Source: Phenylobacterium deserti
GTDB taxonomy: Bacteria > Pseudomonadota > Alphaproteobacteria > Caulobacterales > Caulobacteraceae
Length of the DNA stretch: 64,000 bases
Reading direction: 5' to 3'
Assembly (NCBI RefSeq): GCF_003254705.1
Contig: NZ_QFYR01000003.1
Location: 1 to 64,000 of the forward strand
The notes under the pieces are model-generated. The model worked only from the letters and a program-made list of their open reading frames with translations. It was not told the DNA's origin and searched no databases. The translations under genes were made by a program, and so were the position numbers. Shown here in pieces: positions 45,891 through 55,357 of this stretch (its first letter is position 1; each line of letters begins with the position of its first letter).

Positions 45891-46864
45891 CCCAGGTCTT
45901 GCGCAGCGTGGTGACCGGCGTCGGCGGCTATCTGCCCGATCAGGTGGTCACCAACGACGATTTGGCCAAGATCGTGGATACGTCCGACGAGTGGATCGTC
46001 GAGCGCACCGGCATCCGGCGTCGCCACAAGGCCAGCGATGACCAGCCGGTCTCAGACTTGGCCGTGGCAGCCGCCCGAAAGGCGCTGGAGGCCGCCGGCC
46101 GCAGCCCCGAGGACGTGGACCTGATCGTGGTGGCCACCACGACGGGCGACCTGACCTTTCCGGCCACCGCCACCATCGTGCAGCGTAAGCTGGGCGCGCC
46201 AGTCGGCGTGGCGTTCGACGTCCAGGCGGTCTGCTCCGGCTTCGTCTACGCCCTGTCGGTGGCGGACGGGTTCGTGGCGCGCGGGCGGGCCAAGTGCGCC
46301 CTGGTGATCGGCGCCGAGACCATGACGCGGCTGATGGACTGGACCGACCGCGGCACCTGCGTGCTGTTCGGGGACGGCGCGGGCGCCGTGGTGGTCGAGC
46401 CCCAGATGGGCGAGGGGACGACCGAGGACCGCGGGCTGCTGGGCTTCGCCCTGCGGGCGGACGGGACCAAGCAGGACCTGCTCTACGTGGACGGCGGCGT
46501 TTCCACCGGCCAAGTGGGCAAGCTGCGCATGCAGGGCAACCAGGTGTTCCGCCACGCGGTGGTCAACATCTCCGAGGCGATCACCGCCGCCGCGGCCGAC
46601 GCGGGCGTCGAGGTGTCCGAGGTGGACTGGTTTATCCCCCACCAGGCGAATCTGCGGATCCTGGAAGGCGTCGCCCGCCGCGTGGGCATCGAAGACCACA
46701 AGGTGATCACCACGGTGGCCGACCATGCGAACACGTCCGCCGCGTCGATTCCGCTGGCGCTCAACACCGCCGTGCAGGATGGACGCATCAAGAAGGGCGA
46801 TCTGCTTCTGCTGGAGGCGATGGGCGGCGGCCTCACCTGGGGAGCGTGCGTCGTTCGATTCTGA
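45887..46864 (+). CDS. fabH: Beta-ketoacyl-ACP synthase III
   Basis: The protein has 325 residues and starts at GTG 45887 inside the plsX stop. The Cys-His-Asn triad is visible: Cys116 in DVQAVCSGFVYAL, His in WFIPHQANLRILE, Asn in ADHANTSAASIPLAL. It starts type II fatty acid synthesis by condensing acetyl-CoA with malonyl-ACP. It is followed by ihfA, as in other Caulobacterales. Confidence 0.97.
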   Translation: MTQVLRSVVTGVGGYLPDQVVTNDDLAKIVDTSDEWIVERTGIRRRHKASDDQPVSDLAVAAARKALEAAGRSPEDVDLIVVATTTGDLTFPATATIVQRKLGAPVGVAFDVQAVCSGFVYALSVADGFVARGRAKCALVIGAETMTRLMDWTDRGTCVLFGDGAGAVVVEPQMGEGTTEDRGLLGFALRADGTKQDLLYVDGGVSTGQVGKLRMQGNQVFRHAVVNISEAITAAAADAGVEVSEVDWFIPHQANLRILEGVARRVGIEDHKVITTVADHANTSAASIPLALNTAVQDGRIKKGDLLLLEAMGGGLTWGACVVRF

Positions 46865-46966
46865 CTTGCGCCCTTAACGACGTCTGGGAAACTGGGCCTT
46901 GAAGTCGTTGAGGCGATGGGACAATCAAGGGCCATGAACAACATCGCTGCGAGAGAAGCTGTGTCG

Positions 46967-47269
46967 ATGAAGGGCGCGACGGTCACCCGGGCCGATCTCT
47001 GCGAGGCTGTTCACGAGGAAGTCGGCCTCACGCGCCAGGATTGCAGCGAGCTGGTGGAGCGGGTTCTGGAGCTGATGGCCCAGGCCCTCGAGCGCGGTGA
47101 GCAGGTCAAGCTCTCGGGCTTCGGCGTCTTCCAGGTCCGCGCCAAGAACGCCCGCATGGGGCGAAATCCGAAAACCGGCGAGCCCGCCGCGATCGATCCC
47201 CGCCGGGTGATCGGCTTCCGGGCCTCGCAAGTCATGAAGGCGCGGGTCGACCGCGCTCTTTCCCAGTGA
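46967..47269 (+). CDS. ihfA: Integration host factor subunit alpha
   Basis: The protein has 100 residues from ATG 46967 (MKGATVTRADLCEAVHEEVGL), the length of the family; ATGs at 46916 and 46934 add a non-conserved tail. It has the HU/IHF fold with the DNA-inserting arm VKLSGFGVFQVRAKNARMGRNPKTGEP. IHF bends DNA at promoters and origins. It is followed by a MerR-type gene 29 bp later. Confidence 0.95.
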   Translation: MKGATVTRADLCEAVHEEVGLTRQDCSELVERVLELMAQALERGEQVKLSGFGVFQVRAKNARMGRNPKTGEPAAIDPRRVIGFRASQVMKARVDRALSQ

Positions 47270-47298
47270 CTCCGGCCGCGACGGGGACGCCTTAAGCG

Positions 47299-47709
47299 GT
47301 GGCCAAGGGCCCGGACGCCTTCCGGACGATCTCCGAAGCGGCGGACGAGCTGAACGTGCCGCAGCATGTGCTGCGGTTCTGGGAAACCAAATTCTCCTTT
47401 ATCCGGCCCATGAAGCGCGCCGGCGGGCGCCGGTTCTATCGGCCGCAGGATATCGCCGTGCTCAAGGGCGTGCGGCGGCTGCTGCACGACGATGGCTACA
47501 CGATCAAAGGCGTGCAGCGGCTGTTTCGCGAGCAGGGCGTGCGCCGGCTGATCGGCGCAGGAGAGGGCGAGGCGCCGCCGCCGCCCGAAGGCGACCTGAC
47601 CGAGCTGCTCAACACTGACCTGGACGAGGAAGGCCGCGAGCGGCTGTCCGACGCGCTGCAGGACTTGGAAGCGGCGAAGCAGAGGCTGGATCGGCTGCTG
47701 GGTCGCTGA
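47299..47709 (+). CDS. MerR family transcriptional regulator
   Basis: The protein has 136 residues from GTG 47299 ([19 protein letters not shown]). A winged-helix MerR DNA-binding domain covers about residues 10-80 ([31 protein letters not shown]). A short C-terminal coiled coil ([21 protein letters not shown]) serves dimerisation; no metal-binding cysteines or effector domain are present. Pairing with ihfA is common in alphaproteobacteria. Targets are unknown. Confidence 0.92.
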   Translation: MAKGPDAFRTISEAADELNVPQHVLRFWETKFSFIRPMKRAGGRRFYRPQDIAVLKGVRRLLHDDGYTIKGVQRLFREQGVRRLIGAGEGEAPPPPEGDLTELLNTDLDEEGRERLSDALQDLEAAKQRLDRLLGR

Positions 47710-47742
47710 CGAGGCGCCGCGCGGCGTTATGGCAGTCGCCAC

Positions 47743-47762
47743 GCGCCTAGGTGGCGCCTAGG
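47743..47762. repeat. Direct repeat GCGCCTAGG, one helical turn apart
   Basis: GCGCCTAGG occurs at 47743-47751 and again at 47754-47762, 11 bp from start to start. The second copy is 24 bp before the ATG of the exported protein at 47786. It could be an operator, or chance. Confidence 0.35.
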
Positions 47763-47785
47763 GTGGTCTCGAACGGGAGCGCCTC

Positions 47786-48343
47786 ATGTCCAAGATCCTG
47801 ACCGCGGCGATGGCCGCGCTGCTGCTCGGCTTTGCGCCGCAGGCTCATGCCGACCTGAAGGACGAGAACCTGCTGATGCCGATGCCGACCGGCTTCAGCG
47901 AGGCCTACACCGCCCAGGACGGCGGCATGCACATGAGCGAGTTCGTGCCCGACGGCGAAAACGTCGACGACTGGTCGCAGATGATCACGCGCCAGGTGTT
48001 CCAGGGCCTGCGCAAGACCGATCCGGACATGCTGCCCAAGGCGATGCAGGGCAAGTGGGCGCAGGCGTGCCCGAAGGGCGAGGGCCAGAAGCTGACCTCC
48101 GCCCAGGAGAACGGCTATCCGGTGTCGATCTGGATGTTCACCTGCCCGATGAACCCGGCGGCGAACCGCCCCGAGACCATGTGGCTGAAGGTGATCAGCG
48201 GCGCTGACGCCCACTATCTGGTGCAGTACGCCCATCGCCGGCCGGTCACCGACAAGATGGTGGTGTCCACCATGGTGTTCCTGAAGCAGGTCAGCGTGTG
48301 CGACACGCGCATCAGCGCCCAGGCCTGCCCGGCCGGGATGTAG
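47786..48343 (+). CDS. Exported protein of unknown function
   Basis: The protein has 185 residues, starting MSKILTAAMAALLLGFAPQAHA, a clear signal peptide. The mature protein has four cysteines (ACPKG, FTCPM, VCDTR, ACPAG) that may form two disulfides, and the segment SEFVPDGENVDDWSQMITRQVF, which recurs in Caulobacterales and sphingomonad exported proteins. No function is known to me. It stands alone before tRNA-Pro. Confidence 0.65.
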   Translation: MSKILTAAMAALLLGFAPQAHADLKDENLLMPMPTGFSEAYTAQDGGMHMSEFVPDGENVDDWSQMITRQVFQGLRKTDPDMLPKAMQGKWAQACPKGEGQKLTSAQENGYPVSIWMFTCPMNPAANRPETMWLKVISGADAHYLVQYAHRRPVTDKMVVSTMVFLKQVSVCDTRISAQACPAGM

Positions 48344-48376
48344 CTGCTGAAAGAAGGATATCTCGCCGCCGGGCGA

Positions 48377-48453
<77 letters not shown>

Positions 48454-48546
48454 GCGCCTGGCGGCGAGGCGCGCCTTATAGGCGTGGCGCGGGGCGCGCC
48501 GCAATCCCCAAACCGGAAAACTTGAGCGGCGGGAAGGCGGTGCCGC

Positions 48547-48750
48547 TCAGCGCAGCCGGCCGTGCTCCATCCACTTGATCATCGGCATCAGGGGCAGCAC
48601 CCAGCCGAAACCCGCGGCCACGTAGTAGACCAGCTCGACCAGGCGGTTGTCGGGCAGCGCGTCGCCGATCATCGCCACCACCACCACATAGGCCAGCAGG
48701 TAGAAGGCGATCAGGAACAGGCCGAGGAACTTGCGCAGGCGAACGTTCAT
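48547..48750 (-). CDS. DUF2842 family small membrane protein
   Basis: The protein has 67 residues and starts [29 protein letters not shown], with a second span in [22 protein letters not shown]. This matches DUF2842, a two-span alphaproteobacterial family of unknown role. No Shine-Dalgarno sequence is seen (upstream is C-rich), so leaderless translation is possible. It is divergent from ctaA, the usual neighbourhood for this family. Confidence 0.85.
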   Translation of the reverse strand: MNVRLRKFLGLFLIAFYLLAYVVVVAMIGDALPDNRLVELVYYVAAGFGWVLPLMPMIKWMEHGRLR

Positions 48751-48858
48751 GGGGGGCTCATACCGGGTATAGGCGGGGCGCGGAAGCGTGGACGCCCGCG
48801 TCATTTGGGGGTAGCAGCGCGCCAAAGTTCAGCCGCGAAAGAGGGCGATTTCCGGCCC

Positions 48859-49890
48859 ATGACTTCGTTCCTGCGTTCCGACCGTTCCCGCGCCGTCGCC
48901 ATCTGGCTGATCGCGGTGGCCGTTCTGGTGCTGGCCATGGTGGTGGTGGGGGGCGCGACCCGGCTGACGGGCTCGGGCCTGTCGATCACCCAGTGGAAGC
49001 CGGTGACGGGCGCCCTGCCGCCGCTGTCGCAGGCCGACTGGCAGTCCGAGTTCGCCAAATACCAGGCGATCCCGCAGTACCAGCTGGTCAACAAGGGCAT
49101 GACCCTTGGCGAGTTCAAGCAGATCTTCTGGTGGGAATGGGGTCACCGGCTGCTGGGCCGGGTGGTCGGGGTGGTGTTCTTTGCGCCGTTCCTGTGGTTC
49201 GCGATCCGGCGGGAGATCCCGCGTCGGCTGTTCTGGCGGCTGGGCCTGATCTTCGTGCTGGGCGGCCTGCAGGGGGCGATCGGCTGGTGGATGGTGGCAA
49301 GCGGCCTGTCGGAGCGGGTGTCCGTGGCGCCCGAGCGGCTGATGGTTCACCTGGGGCTGGCGTTCGCCCTGCTGGGGGCGCTGGTCTGGACGGCCCTGGA
49401 TGCGTGGTTCGGCTATGCCCGGCAGACGCTGCCGAGTCCTTGGGGGCGGCGTGGCCTGGCCTTGGTCGCCTTGCTCTATGCGCAGATCCTGCTGGGGGCG
49501 CTGGTGGCCGGCACCGACGCAGGCTTCCTCTACAACGACTGGCCGCTGATGAACGGGCGGTTCTTCCCGGCCGACTATGGGGGGCAGGGGCTGTGGTCGA
49601 CCCTGGCCCACAGCCAGGCGGCCGTGCAGTTCAACCACCGCATTCTGGCTTATGTGGTCACGACCGTGGCGATCGGCCTGGGGCTAGCGGCCTGGCGCTC
49701 CCACTACCTCAATCACGACGCCAAGCGGCTGGCGGCGGGGGTTGCCGGGGCGGTGCTGTTCCAGATGCTTCTGGGGATCGCGACCCTGATGGCCGTGGTG
49801 CCGATCGGCCTGGGCATCGCCCACCAGCTGATGGCCGCCTTCACCCTCTGCTTGGCCGTGGCCTTCGCCTGGCGGGCGCGGAGGGTGTAG
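48859..49890 (+). CDS. ctaA: Heme A synthase (COX15/CtaA)
   Basis: The protein has 343 residues from ATG 48859 ([17 protein letters not shown]) and about eight membrane spans. It oxidises heme O to heme A for aa3-type oxidase. Motifs are [36 protein letters not shown] with a heme-ligand His, [24 protein letters not shown] and [12 protein letters not shown]. Together with aox it shows that this cell uses both heme-copper and alternative oxidases. Confidence 0.95.
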   Translation: MTSFLRSDRSRAVAIWLIAVAVLVLAMVVVGGATRLTGSGLSITQWKPVTGALPPLSQADWQSEFAKYQAIPQYQLVNKGMTLGEFKQIFWWEWGHRLLGRVVGVVFFAPFLWFAIRREIPRRLFWRLGLIFVLGGLQGAIGWWMVASGLSERVSVAPERLMVHLGLAFALLGALVWTALDAWFGYARQTLPSPWGRRGLALVALLYAQILLGALVAGTDAGFLYNDWPLMNGRFFPADYGGQGLWSTLAHSQAAVQFNHRILAYVVTTVAIGLGLAAWRSHYLNHDAKRLAAGVAGAVLFQMLLGIATLMAVVPIGLGIAHQLMAAFTLCLAVAFAWRARRV

Positions 49891-49897
49891 AAAAAGC

Positions 49898-49915
49898 GCG
49901 GTATAATGTTACCGC
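49898..49915. promoter_or_regulatory. AT-rich inverted repeat before rplM
   Basis: GCGGTA (49898-49903) and TACCGC (49910-49915) flank TAATGT. It lies just after the ctaA stop in a 165-bp gap that is unusually AT-rich. A TTGACA at 49973 followed 17 nt later by CATATG may be the rplM-rpsI promoter. I see no gene in this gap. Confidence 0.35.
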
Positions 49916-50055
49916 ACAACATAAGTGTAGGATTTTGCTATAGTTTGCGGCTGTAGTGAGAAATCGCTGCTGTTGACATCGGCGTTCATCCTGGGCATAT
50001 GCGCCGCCTCACGTCGGGGCGCGTAGCGGTCCCGCGCAACTAACGGATCGTTCCC

Positions 50056-50529
50056 ATGATGAAGACCACGGCTTCGCTGAAGCCCGCCGAGGTCGAGAAG
50101 AAGTGGATCGTGATCGACGCTCAGGACGCCGTGGTCGGCCGTCTGGCTTCGTTCATCGCCAACCGTCTTCGCGGCAAGTACCGTCCTGACTACACCCCGC
50201 ACGTGGACTGCGGCGACTTCGTCGTCGTCGTGAACGTCGACAAGGTGCGGTTCACCGGCCGCAAGCTGCAGAACAAGACCTACTTCTGGCACACCGGCCA
50301 CCCGGGCGGCATCAAGGAGCGCACCGCGGACAAGATCCTCGGCGGCCGCTTCCCCGAGCGCGTCCTGGAAAAGGCCGTCGAGCGCATGCTGCCCAAGGAA
50401 AGCCCGCTGGCCCGTAAGCAGATGACGCACCTGCGTCTCTACACCGGCGCGGAACATCCGCACGCCGCTCAGAACCCCGAGACCATCGCGTTCGCCGATC
50501 TGAACGCCAAGAACGTGCGGAGCGCGTAA
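50056..50529 (+). CDS. rplM: 50S ribosomal protein L13
   Basis: The protein has 157 residues, start [22 protein letters not shown] (the second ATG at 50059 is equally possible). Conserved parts are [42 protein letters not shown] and [21 protein letters not shown]. It is an early-assembly protein of the large subunit. It forms the usual operon with rpsI, with TAATG stop-start overlap. Confidence 0.98.
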   Translation: MMKTTASLKPAEVEKKWIVIDAQDAVVGRLASFIANRLRGKYRPDYTPHVDCGDFVVVVNVDKVRFTGRKLQNKTYFWHTGHPGGIKERTADKILGGRFPERVLEKAVERMLPKESPLARKQMTHLRLYTGAEHPHAAQNPETIAFADLNAKNVRSA

Positions 50530-51014
50530 TGTCGGAACAAGCCACTCCCGCCGAAGGCTTCGACGCCCTGCGCGGCCTCGGCACGGCCGCTTCGGAAGAA
50601 GTCGTCCGCGAGCCCAAGATCGACGCCCAAGGCCGCGCCTATGCGACCGGCAAGCGGAAGAACGCCATCGCGCGCGTCTGGATCAAGCCGGGCAACGGCA
50701 AGATCACCATCAACGGCCGCGACCAGGAAGTTTACTTCGCTCGCCCCGTGCTGCGCATGATGATCGCCCAGCCGCTGGAGCTGACCGATCGCGCCGGCCA
50801 GTTCGATGTCATCGCCACCGTTGAAGGCTCCGGCCTTTCCGGTCAGGCGGGCGCCGTTCGCCACGCCATCTCCAAGGCGCTGACCTACTACGAGCCGGGC
50901 CTGCGCCCGGTGCTGAAGCCGCACGGCCTGCTGACCCGCGACCCGCGCGTCGTCGAGCGGAAGAAGTACGGCAAGGCCAAGGCCCGCCGCAGCTTCCAGT
51001 TCTCGAAGCGCTAA
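50529..51014 (+). CDS. rpsI: 30S ribosomal protein S9
   Basis: The protein has 161 residues with an N-terminal extension of about 30 residues typical of alphaproteobacteria, then [26 protein letters not shown] and the invariant basic tail [17 protein letters not shown] that reaches the P-site tRNA. It overlaps rplM by 1 bp. A terminator follows. Confidence 0.98.
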   Translation: MSEQATPAEGFDALRGLGTAASEEVVREPKIDAQGRAYATGKRKNAIARVWIKPGNGKITINGRDQEVYFARPVLRMMIAQPLELTDRAGQFDVIATVEGSGLSGQAGAVRHAISKALTYYEPGLRPVLKPHGLLTRDPRVVERKKYGKAKARRSFQFSKR

Positions 51015-51046
51015 AGGCCGCGCGAGCTTTATCGCGTTTTCGGAAA

Positions 51047-51079
51047 GGGCGCTTCGGGAGACCGGAGCGCCCTTTTTCT
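51047..51079 (+). terminator. Rho-independent terminator of rplM-rpsI
   Basis: GGGCGCTTCGG (51047-51057) pairs with CCGGAGCGCCC (51062-51072) over 11 bp with one G-U pair, then a run of five T. Confidence 0.87.
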
Positions 51080-51101
51080 TGTCTGGTTCGGAGCCCACCC
51101 C

Positions 51102-52079
51102 ATGGCCCACACGGTCTTCATCGACGGCGAAGCCGGCACCACCGGCCTGCAGATCCGCGCGCGGCTCGACGGCCGGCAGGACCTGGAGATCGTCTCCATC
51201 GATCCGGCCAAGCGCAAGGACCCCGCGGCGCGGGCCGAGCTGCTCAACGGCGTGGACGCCGTGGTGCTGTGCCTGCCTGACGATGCGGCGCGCGAGGCGG
51301 TGAGCCTGATCCGCAACGACAAGGTCCGGGTGGTGGACGCCTCCACAGCCTACCGGGTGGATCCAGACTGGACCTATGGCTTCGCCGAGCTGACGGCGGG
51401 GCAGCGCGACGCCATCCGCAAGGCCAAGCGGGTCAGCAATCCCGGCTGCTATCCCACAGGCTTTATCGGCCTGATGCGTCCGCTGGTCAGCGCGGGGCTG
51501 ATCCCCGCGACTTGGCCGGTGACAGTGAACGCGATCTCCGGGTACTCCGGCGGCGGGCGCGGGCTGATCGAAGAGTTCGAAAAGGGCGCGCCGGACGGCA
51601 CGGCCGACGCTTATCGAACCTATGGTCTGACGCTGGGCCACAAGCACGTGCCGGAGATGCAGAAGCACGCCGGGTTCGACTTCCCGCCGCTGTTCGCGCC
51701 AGCGGTGGGCCGGTTTGCGCAAGGCATGCTGGTGGAGGTCCCGCTGCAGCTGTGGGCGCTGCCGGGCAAGCCCGGACCCGGCGACCTGCACGTGGCGCTG
51801 CAGGCGGCCTACGCGGGCGAGCGCTTCGTCGAGGTGGCCAGCGGCGCCGAGTGCGCCGAGTTGCAGACGGTGCGAGCTGGAGCCGCCGGCTATGTGGCGG
51901 GCCTTGATCCCGAAGCGCTGAACGGCACCAACCGCATGCGGCTGTTCGTGTTCGGCAATGCCGCCGGCACTCAGGCGCGCCTGGTGGCGCAGCTGGACAA
52001 CCTGGGCAAAGGCGCCTCGGGCGCGGCGGTGCAGAACCTGAACCTGATGCTGGGGCTGGATGAAGCCGCCGGGCTCTGA
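51102..52079 (+). CDS. argC: N-acetyl-gamma-glutamyl-phosphate reductase
   Basis: The protein has 325 residues and belongs to the shorter ArgC type. It reduces N-acetylglutamyl phosphate with NADPH in arginine synthesis. Visible are the [13 protein letters not shown] nucleotide-binding loop, the catalytic Cys116 in [24 protein letters not shown] and the His in [11 protein letters not shown]. The position after rpsI is the same as in many Caulobacterales. Confidence 0.96.
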   Translation: MAHTVFIDGEAGTTGLQIRARLDGRQDLEIVSIDPAKRKDPAARAELLNGVDAVVLCLPDDAAREAVSLIRNDKVRVVDASTAYRVDPDWTYGFAELTAGQRDAIRKAKRVSNPGCYPTGFIGLMRPLVSAGLIPATWPVTVNAISGYSGGGRGLIEEFEKGAPDGTADAYRTYGLTLGHKHVPEMQKHAGFDFPPLFAPAVGRFAQGMLVEVPLQLWALPGKPGPGDLHVALQAAYAGERFVEVASGAECAELQTVRAGAAGYVAGLDPEALNGTNRMRLFVFGNAAGTQARLVAQLDNLGKGASGAAVQNLNLMLGLDEAAGL

Positions 52080-52127
52080 CGCCGCAGCGCGTTGCATCCG
52101 GCGAGGCGAGGGCCACGTATCTGGGAC

Positions 52128-52625
52128 ATGACCCAGCCCTCCCTCGATCGACGCCGTCTGCTGGCGCTTTCCGCTTTGGCTCTGGCTGCGCCCGTCCCGG
52201 CGCTAGCCGCAGTCGCCAAGGATCCTTACGCCGGCTCAGGCTGGCGCAAGCTGCCGGACCGGCAGTGGAAGCAGCGGCTGTCCCCCGGCGCCTACATCAT
52301 CCTGCGAAAGGAAGGCACCGAGATCGCCGGCACGAGCCCGCTCCTGAACGAGCATCGCAAGGGCACCTTCCATTGCGCCGGCTGCAACCTGCCGCTGTTC
52401 AAGTCCGACTGGAAATTCGAGAGCGGCACCGGCTGGCCTAGCTTCTACACCGCGATCCCCGGCGCCTTGGGAAAGAAGACCGACTTCAAGATCGGCGTGC
52501 CCCGCACCGAGTACCATTGCGCCCAGTGCCTGGGCCACCAGGGCCACGTCTTCGATGACGGGCCACGGCCCACCGGGCTGCGCTATTGCAACAATGGGCA
52601 GGCGCTGAAGTTCATCCCCGCCTGA
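52128..52625 (+). CDS. msrB: Exported peptide-methionine (R)-S-oxide reductase
   Basis: The protein has 165 residues from ATG 52128, preceded by CTGGGA. The N-terminus SLDRRRLLALSALALAAPVPALA is a twin-arginine-like signal. The SelR domain has two zinc CxxC pairs (FHCAGC, YHCAQC), GTGWPSF and the catalytic Cys in LRYCNNGQALKF. It repairs oxidised methionine, here likely in the periplasm. No msrA is in the window. Confidence 0.93.
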   Translation: MTQPSLDRRRLLALSALALAAPVPALAAVAKDPYAGSGWRKLPDRQWKQRLSPGAYIILRKEGTEIAGTSPLLNEHRKGTFHCAGCNLPLFKSDWKFESGTGWPSFYTAIPGALGKKTDFKIGVPRTEYHCAQCLGHQGHVFDDGPRPTGLRYCNNGQALKFIPA

Positions 52626-52636
52626 CCACGGCGAGG

Positions 52637-52672
52637 TTGCGTCGGAACGCCGCTGCCAGGCCGACGCAATTT
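52637..52672 (+). terminator. Hairpin after msrB
   Basis: TTGCGTCGG (52637-52645) and CCGACGCAA (52661-52669) are perfect 9-bp arms around a 15-nt loop, followed by TTT. Confidence 0.5.
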
Positions 52673-52730
52673 CGCCTCAGGCTCTCCCGATCCGTCGAGT
52701 TCACAACGACTTGGGACTTGAGGGACCGAC

Positions 52731-53984
52731 ATGGCCGCAGCCAGCGCCGAAGAGCAGTATCTGCTGGAACTGATCAACGCCGACCGCGCCAAGGCCGGCG
52801 TCCAGCCTCTGGCCGGCGACAGCCGCCTGAATGACGCCGCCGACCTCCACAGCCAGTGGATGATCGACACCGACACCTTCTCGCACACGGGGGCGAACGG
52901 CTCGACAGCGACCCAGCGCATGCAGGCGGCCGGCTTCCAGTTCACCGGCTCGTGGTCCAACGGCGAAAACATCGGGTGGGCCAGCCTGCGTGGGGCGCCA
53001 GGGTTCGCCGACGAAGTCGAACTCCTGCACACCAACCTGATGAACTCGCCCGGCCACCGCGCGAACCTGCTGAACGGTACGTTCCAGCAGGTGGGGCTGG
53101 GGTTCAAGACAGGGGAATATCAGGGCTGGCAGGCGGCCTTCGTGACGGAGGACTTCGCCAAGGTCGGAACCAACAAGTTCATCACCGGGGTGGCCTACAA
53201 CGATCTCAGCCTCGATCGGAGCTATGACCTCGGCGAGGGACTGGGCGGGGTCACAGTCACGGCCACCAGTGCGTCGGGCGCGGTCTACTCGGCGACCACG
53301 GCGGCGGGCGGCGGCTATGATCTGGCGCTGCCCACGGGGACCTATAGCCTGAGCTTCTCCGGCGCCGGACTGACCGGCTCCACCCAGACGGTGTCGGTGG
53401 GCGCTTCCAACGTTAAGGTCGACCTGGTGGATCCGCAGGCCGGGGCCACGCCGGTCCCAACGCCCACACCGACCCCTGTCCCGCCGACCGGTCTCAGCCT
53501 CACCGGCACGAGCCGGGCGGACGTGCTCCAGGGCGGCGCAGGCGCGGACACCCTTCTGGGCGGCGGGGGATCGGACCGCCTGTTCGGGCTGGACGGCTCG
53601 GACAAACTCGACGGCGGCGCGGGCGCGGACACCCTGTTCGGAGGAGCTGGCGTCGACACCCTGACGGGCGGGGCCGGCAACGATCACTTCGCCTTCGACA
53701 CCCTCGGCGGCGGCGCGGACGAGATCACCGACTTCAACGTCTACTACGACACGATCGACCTGGCGCAGGCGGCGTTCGGGGCCGCAGGCGCCAAGGGCGC
53801 TCTGGCTTCGACGGCGTTCTGGAAAGGGGCGGCCGCGCACGATGCGTCCGACCGGATCATCTACAACAGCCAGACCGGCGACCTGATCTACGATCCCGAC
53901 GGGACCGGCGCGGCGCAGGGCCAGGTGTTCGCACACCTGACCCCGGGCCTGTCGCTGACCAGCAGCGACTTCCTGGTCTACTGA
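52731..53984 (+). CDS. Secreted CAP-domain protein with RTX repeats
   Basis: The protein has 417 residues with no N-terminal signal peptide. Residues about 8-135 are a CAP/SCP domain ([44 protein letters not shown]). A beta-rich repeat-like domain (about 150-235) resembles a prealbumin or Cna-B fold, then a Pro/Thr linker and RTX nonapeptides ([36 protein letters not shown]). The C-terminus [10 protein letters not shown] looks like a type I secretion signal. It would be calcium-binding and extracellular. No transporter genes lie nearby. Confidence 0.9.
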   Translation: MAAASAEEQYLLELINADRAKAGVQPLAGDSRLNDAADLHSQWMIDTDTFSHTGANGSTATQRMQAAGFQFTGSWSNGENIGWASLRGAPGFADEVELLHTNLMNSPGHRANLLNGTFQQVGLGFKTGEYQGWQAAFVTEDFAKVGTNKFITGVAYNDLSLDRSYDLGEGLGGVTVTATSASGAVYSATTAAGGGYDLALPTGTYSLSFSGAGLTGSTQTVSVGASNVKVDLVDPQAGATPVPTPTPTPVPPTGLSLTGTSRADVLQGGAGADTLLGGGGSDRLFGLDGSDKLDGGAGADTLFGGAGVDTLTGGAGNDHFAFDTLGGGADEITDFNVYYDTIDLAQAAFGAAGAKGALASTAFWKGAAAHDASDRIIYNSQTGDLIYDPDGTGAAQGQVFAHLTPGLSLTSSDFLVY

Positions 53985-53987
53985 GTC

Positions 53988-54779
53988 TTAGGAGGCGCGC
54001 GGCGCGTTCGGCGCTCTCGGCGGAGCCGGGGGCTGGGGCGCGCCGCCCCCTTCGTGGTTGACGCTGCCCGAGCCCGACACGTTCGTCTCCAGGCGGCGCG
54101 GATTGGTGACGAGGTCGATCTCGCCCGAGCCTGAGATATCGAGTCTGGCGGACTCGCTGGGCGCGATGCGCGCTTCGCCCGATCCGGAGATCTGCACGGT
54201 GGCGTCCTGCACCACCAAGCCGCCCAGGTCGGCTTCGGCGGAGCCCGCGATGTCGAGATCCAGGGTCTTGGCCGCGCCACGCACCTCAGCTTCGCCGCTG
54301 CCGGACAGCTCCACGGAAATGCGGTCCTGGTTGTAGCCGTCGACGTAGAGCTCGCCCGCTCCGGACACGGCGAAGGCGTTGACGCCCGGAGCCGTCAGCG
54401 TGACCTGCAGGCTGCGCCGCATGGGCGGATGGCCCTGGCGGAAGCGGATCTCGCCGTCCACGACTTCGACGTTGTCCAGGGCGTTCGCGGGGTCTGAGAT
54501 GGTCAGGCGCGGGGTTCCGTCAGCCTGCACGTAGCGGACCTCGGCGGGGATGGAGACCGCCAGGCGTTGGCCGTTCGTCCACGTGAAGTCGCGGGTTTCG
54601 GAGTTGCGGCCCGAATGGCCGGACTGCTCCCAAGGGGACTGGCCATCGTGGCGGTCCCAGTCCCAGCCCCAGGCGCCGCGCGCCACGGCGTCGGGGCCTG
54701 CGATTGCGATCGCTGCGGAGATGCAGACCACCGAGAGCAGGAAGCCGGTGACGGCGATCATGGAAAGAACGCGGATCAT
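53988..54779 (-). CDS. DUF2807-type exported beta-solenoid protein
   Basis: The protein has 263 residues from ATG 54779 with GGAGG 5 nt upstream. The N-terminus MIRVLSMIAVTGFLLSVVCISAAIAIA is a signal or anchor. The rest is a putative auto-transporter adhesin head GIN domain (DUF2807) with repeated GSGEAEVRG, SGSGEARIAP, SGSGEIDLV turns. The tail is Pro-rich. It is the last gene of an operon behind PadR and DUF1700. Such triads are common and thought to sense or respond to envelope stress, but the role is not proven. Confidence 0.88.
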   Translation of the reverse strand: MIRVLSMIAVTGFLLSVVCISAAIAIAGPDAVARGAWGWDWDRHDGQSPWEQSGHSGRNSETRDFTWTNGQRLAVSIPAEVRYVQADGTPRLTISDPANALDNVEVVDGEIRFRQGHPPMRRSLQVTLTAPGVNAFAVSGAGELYVDGYNQDRISVELSGSGEAEVRGAAKTLDLDIAGSAEADLGGLVVQDATVQISGSGEARIAPSESARLDISGSGEIDLVTNPRRLETNVSGSGSVNHEGGGAPQPPAPPRAPNAPRAS

Positions 54780-54790
54780 GTGAGCCTCCC

Positions 54791-55357
54791 TCACGCTTGC
54801 GGTTCAAGAGCCGGCTTGAGCAGCCGGTAGTGCAGGCGCCCGTACCAGACGAGGGCGTTGACGAGGCCGATGCAGATCAGGGTCAGCACCGCGCCGACCG
54901 AAGCCGCGCCGGCCATCATGCCGAGGCCGCCGAGCATGGCCGCGGCGATACCGCCCGGAAAGTCGGTGAAAGGTCCGGCGACGAAGACAGCGCCGCCGCC
55001 GAAGAAGACCGCAATGCAGCCGATGGCGATGCCGAACAGGGCGCCGCCGATGCCCATGAGGATCGGCAGCAGGATCAGGACGTCGATGGCGCCCAGGCCG
55101 AGCACCGCAAAGACAGCCCCAACGGCGCCCGACGGGCTGCGTTGCTCTTCCCAGCGCTTGAGGCTGTTCTCGGCGCGGATCTCGCGGGCCAGGCGGCTCG
55201 GATCACCAAGGGCGGTGGCGACTTCCGCCTCGCTGCGCCCAGCGGCTTCACCCTCGGCGAAGTGGGCCTCATAGTCCGCGCAGATGTCGTTGATGGTCTG
55301 CTGCGGCAGGCCGCGCAGGCCTTCCCGCAACCTGGCCATGAAAGCCTGACGGGTCAT
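54791..55357 (-). CDS. DUF1700 family membrane protein (HAAS domain)
   Basis: The protein has 188 residues. A helical N-terminus MTRQAFMARLREGLRGLPQQTINDICADYEAHFAEGEAAGRSEAEVATALGDPSRLAREI-type region (residues 1-60; GRSEAEVATALGDP is diagnostic) precedes about four membrane spans. The family couples PadR regulators to membrane outputs. Its start overlaps the padR gene by 4 bp and its end is 11 bp from the DUF2807 start. Confidence 0.9.
   Translation of the reverse strand: MTRQAFMARLREGLRGLPQQTINDICADYEAHFAEGEAAGRSEAEVATALGDPSRLAREIRAENSLKRWEEQRSPSGAVGAVFAVLGLGAIDVLILLPILMGIGGALFGIAIGCIAVFFGGGAVFVAGPFTDFPGGIAAAMLGGLGMMAGAASVGAVLTLICIGLVNALVWYGRLHYRLLKPALEPQA

Noticed and set aside
46916..46966. 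Longer ihfA starts at 46916 or 46934
   Set aside because: They add residues not found in IHF alpha and would give 117 or 111 residues in place of the usual ~100.
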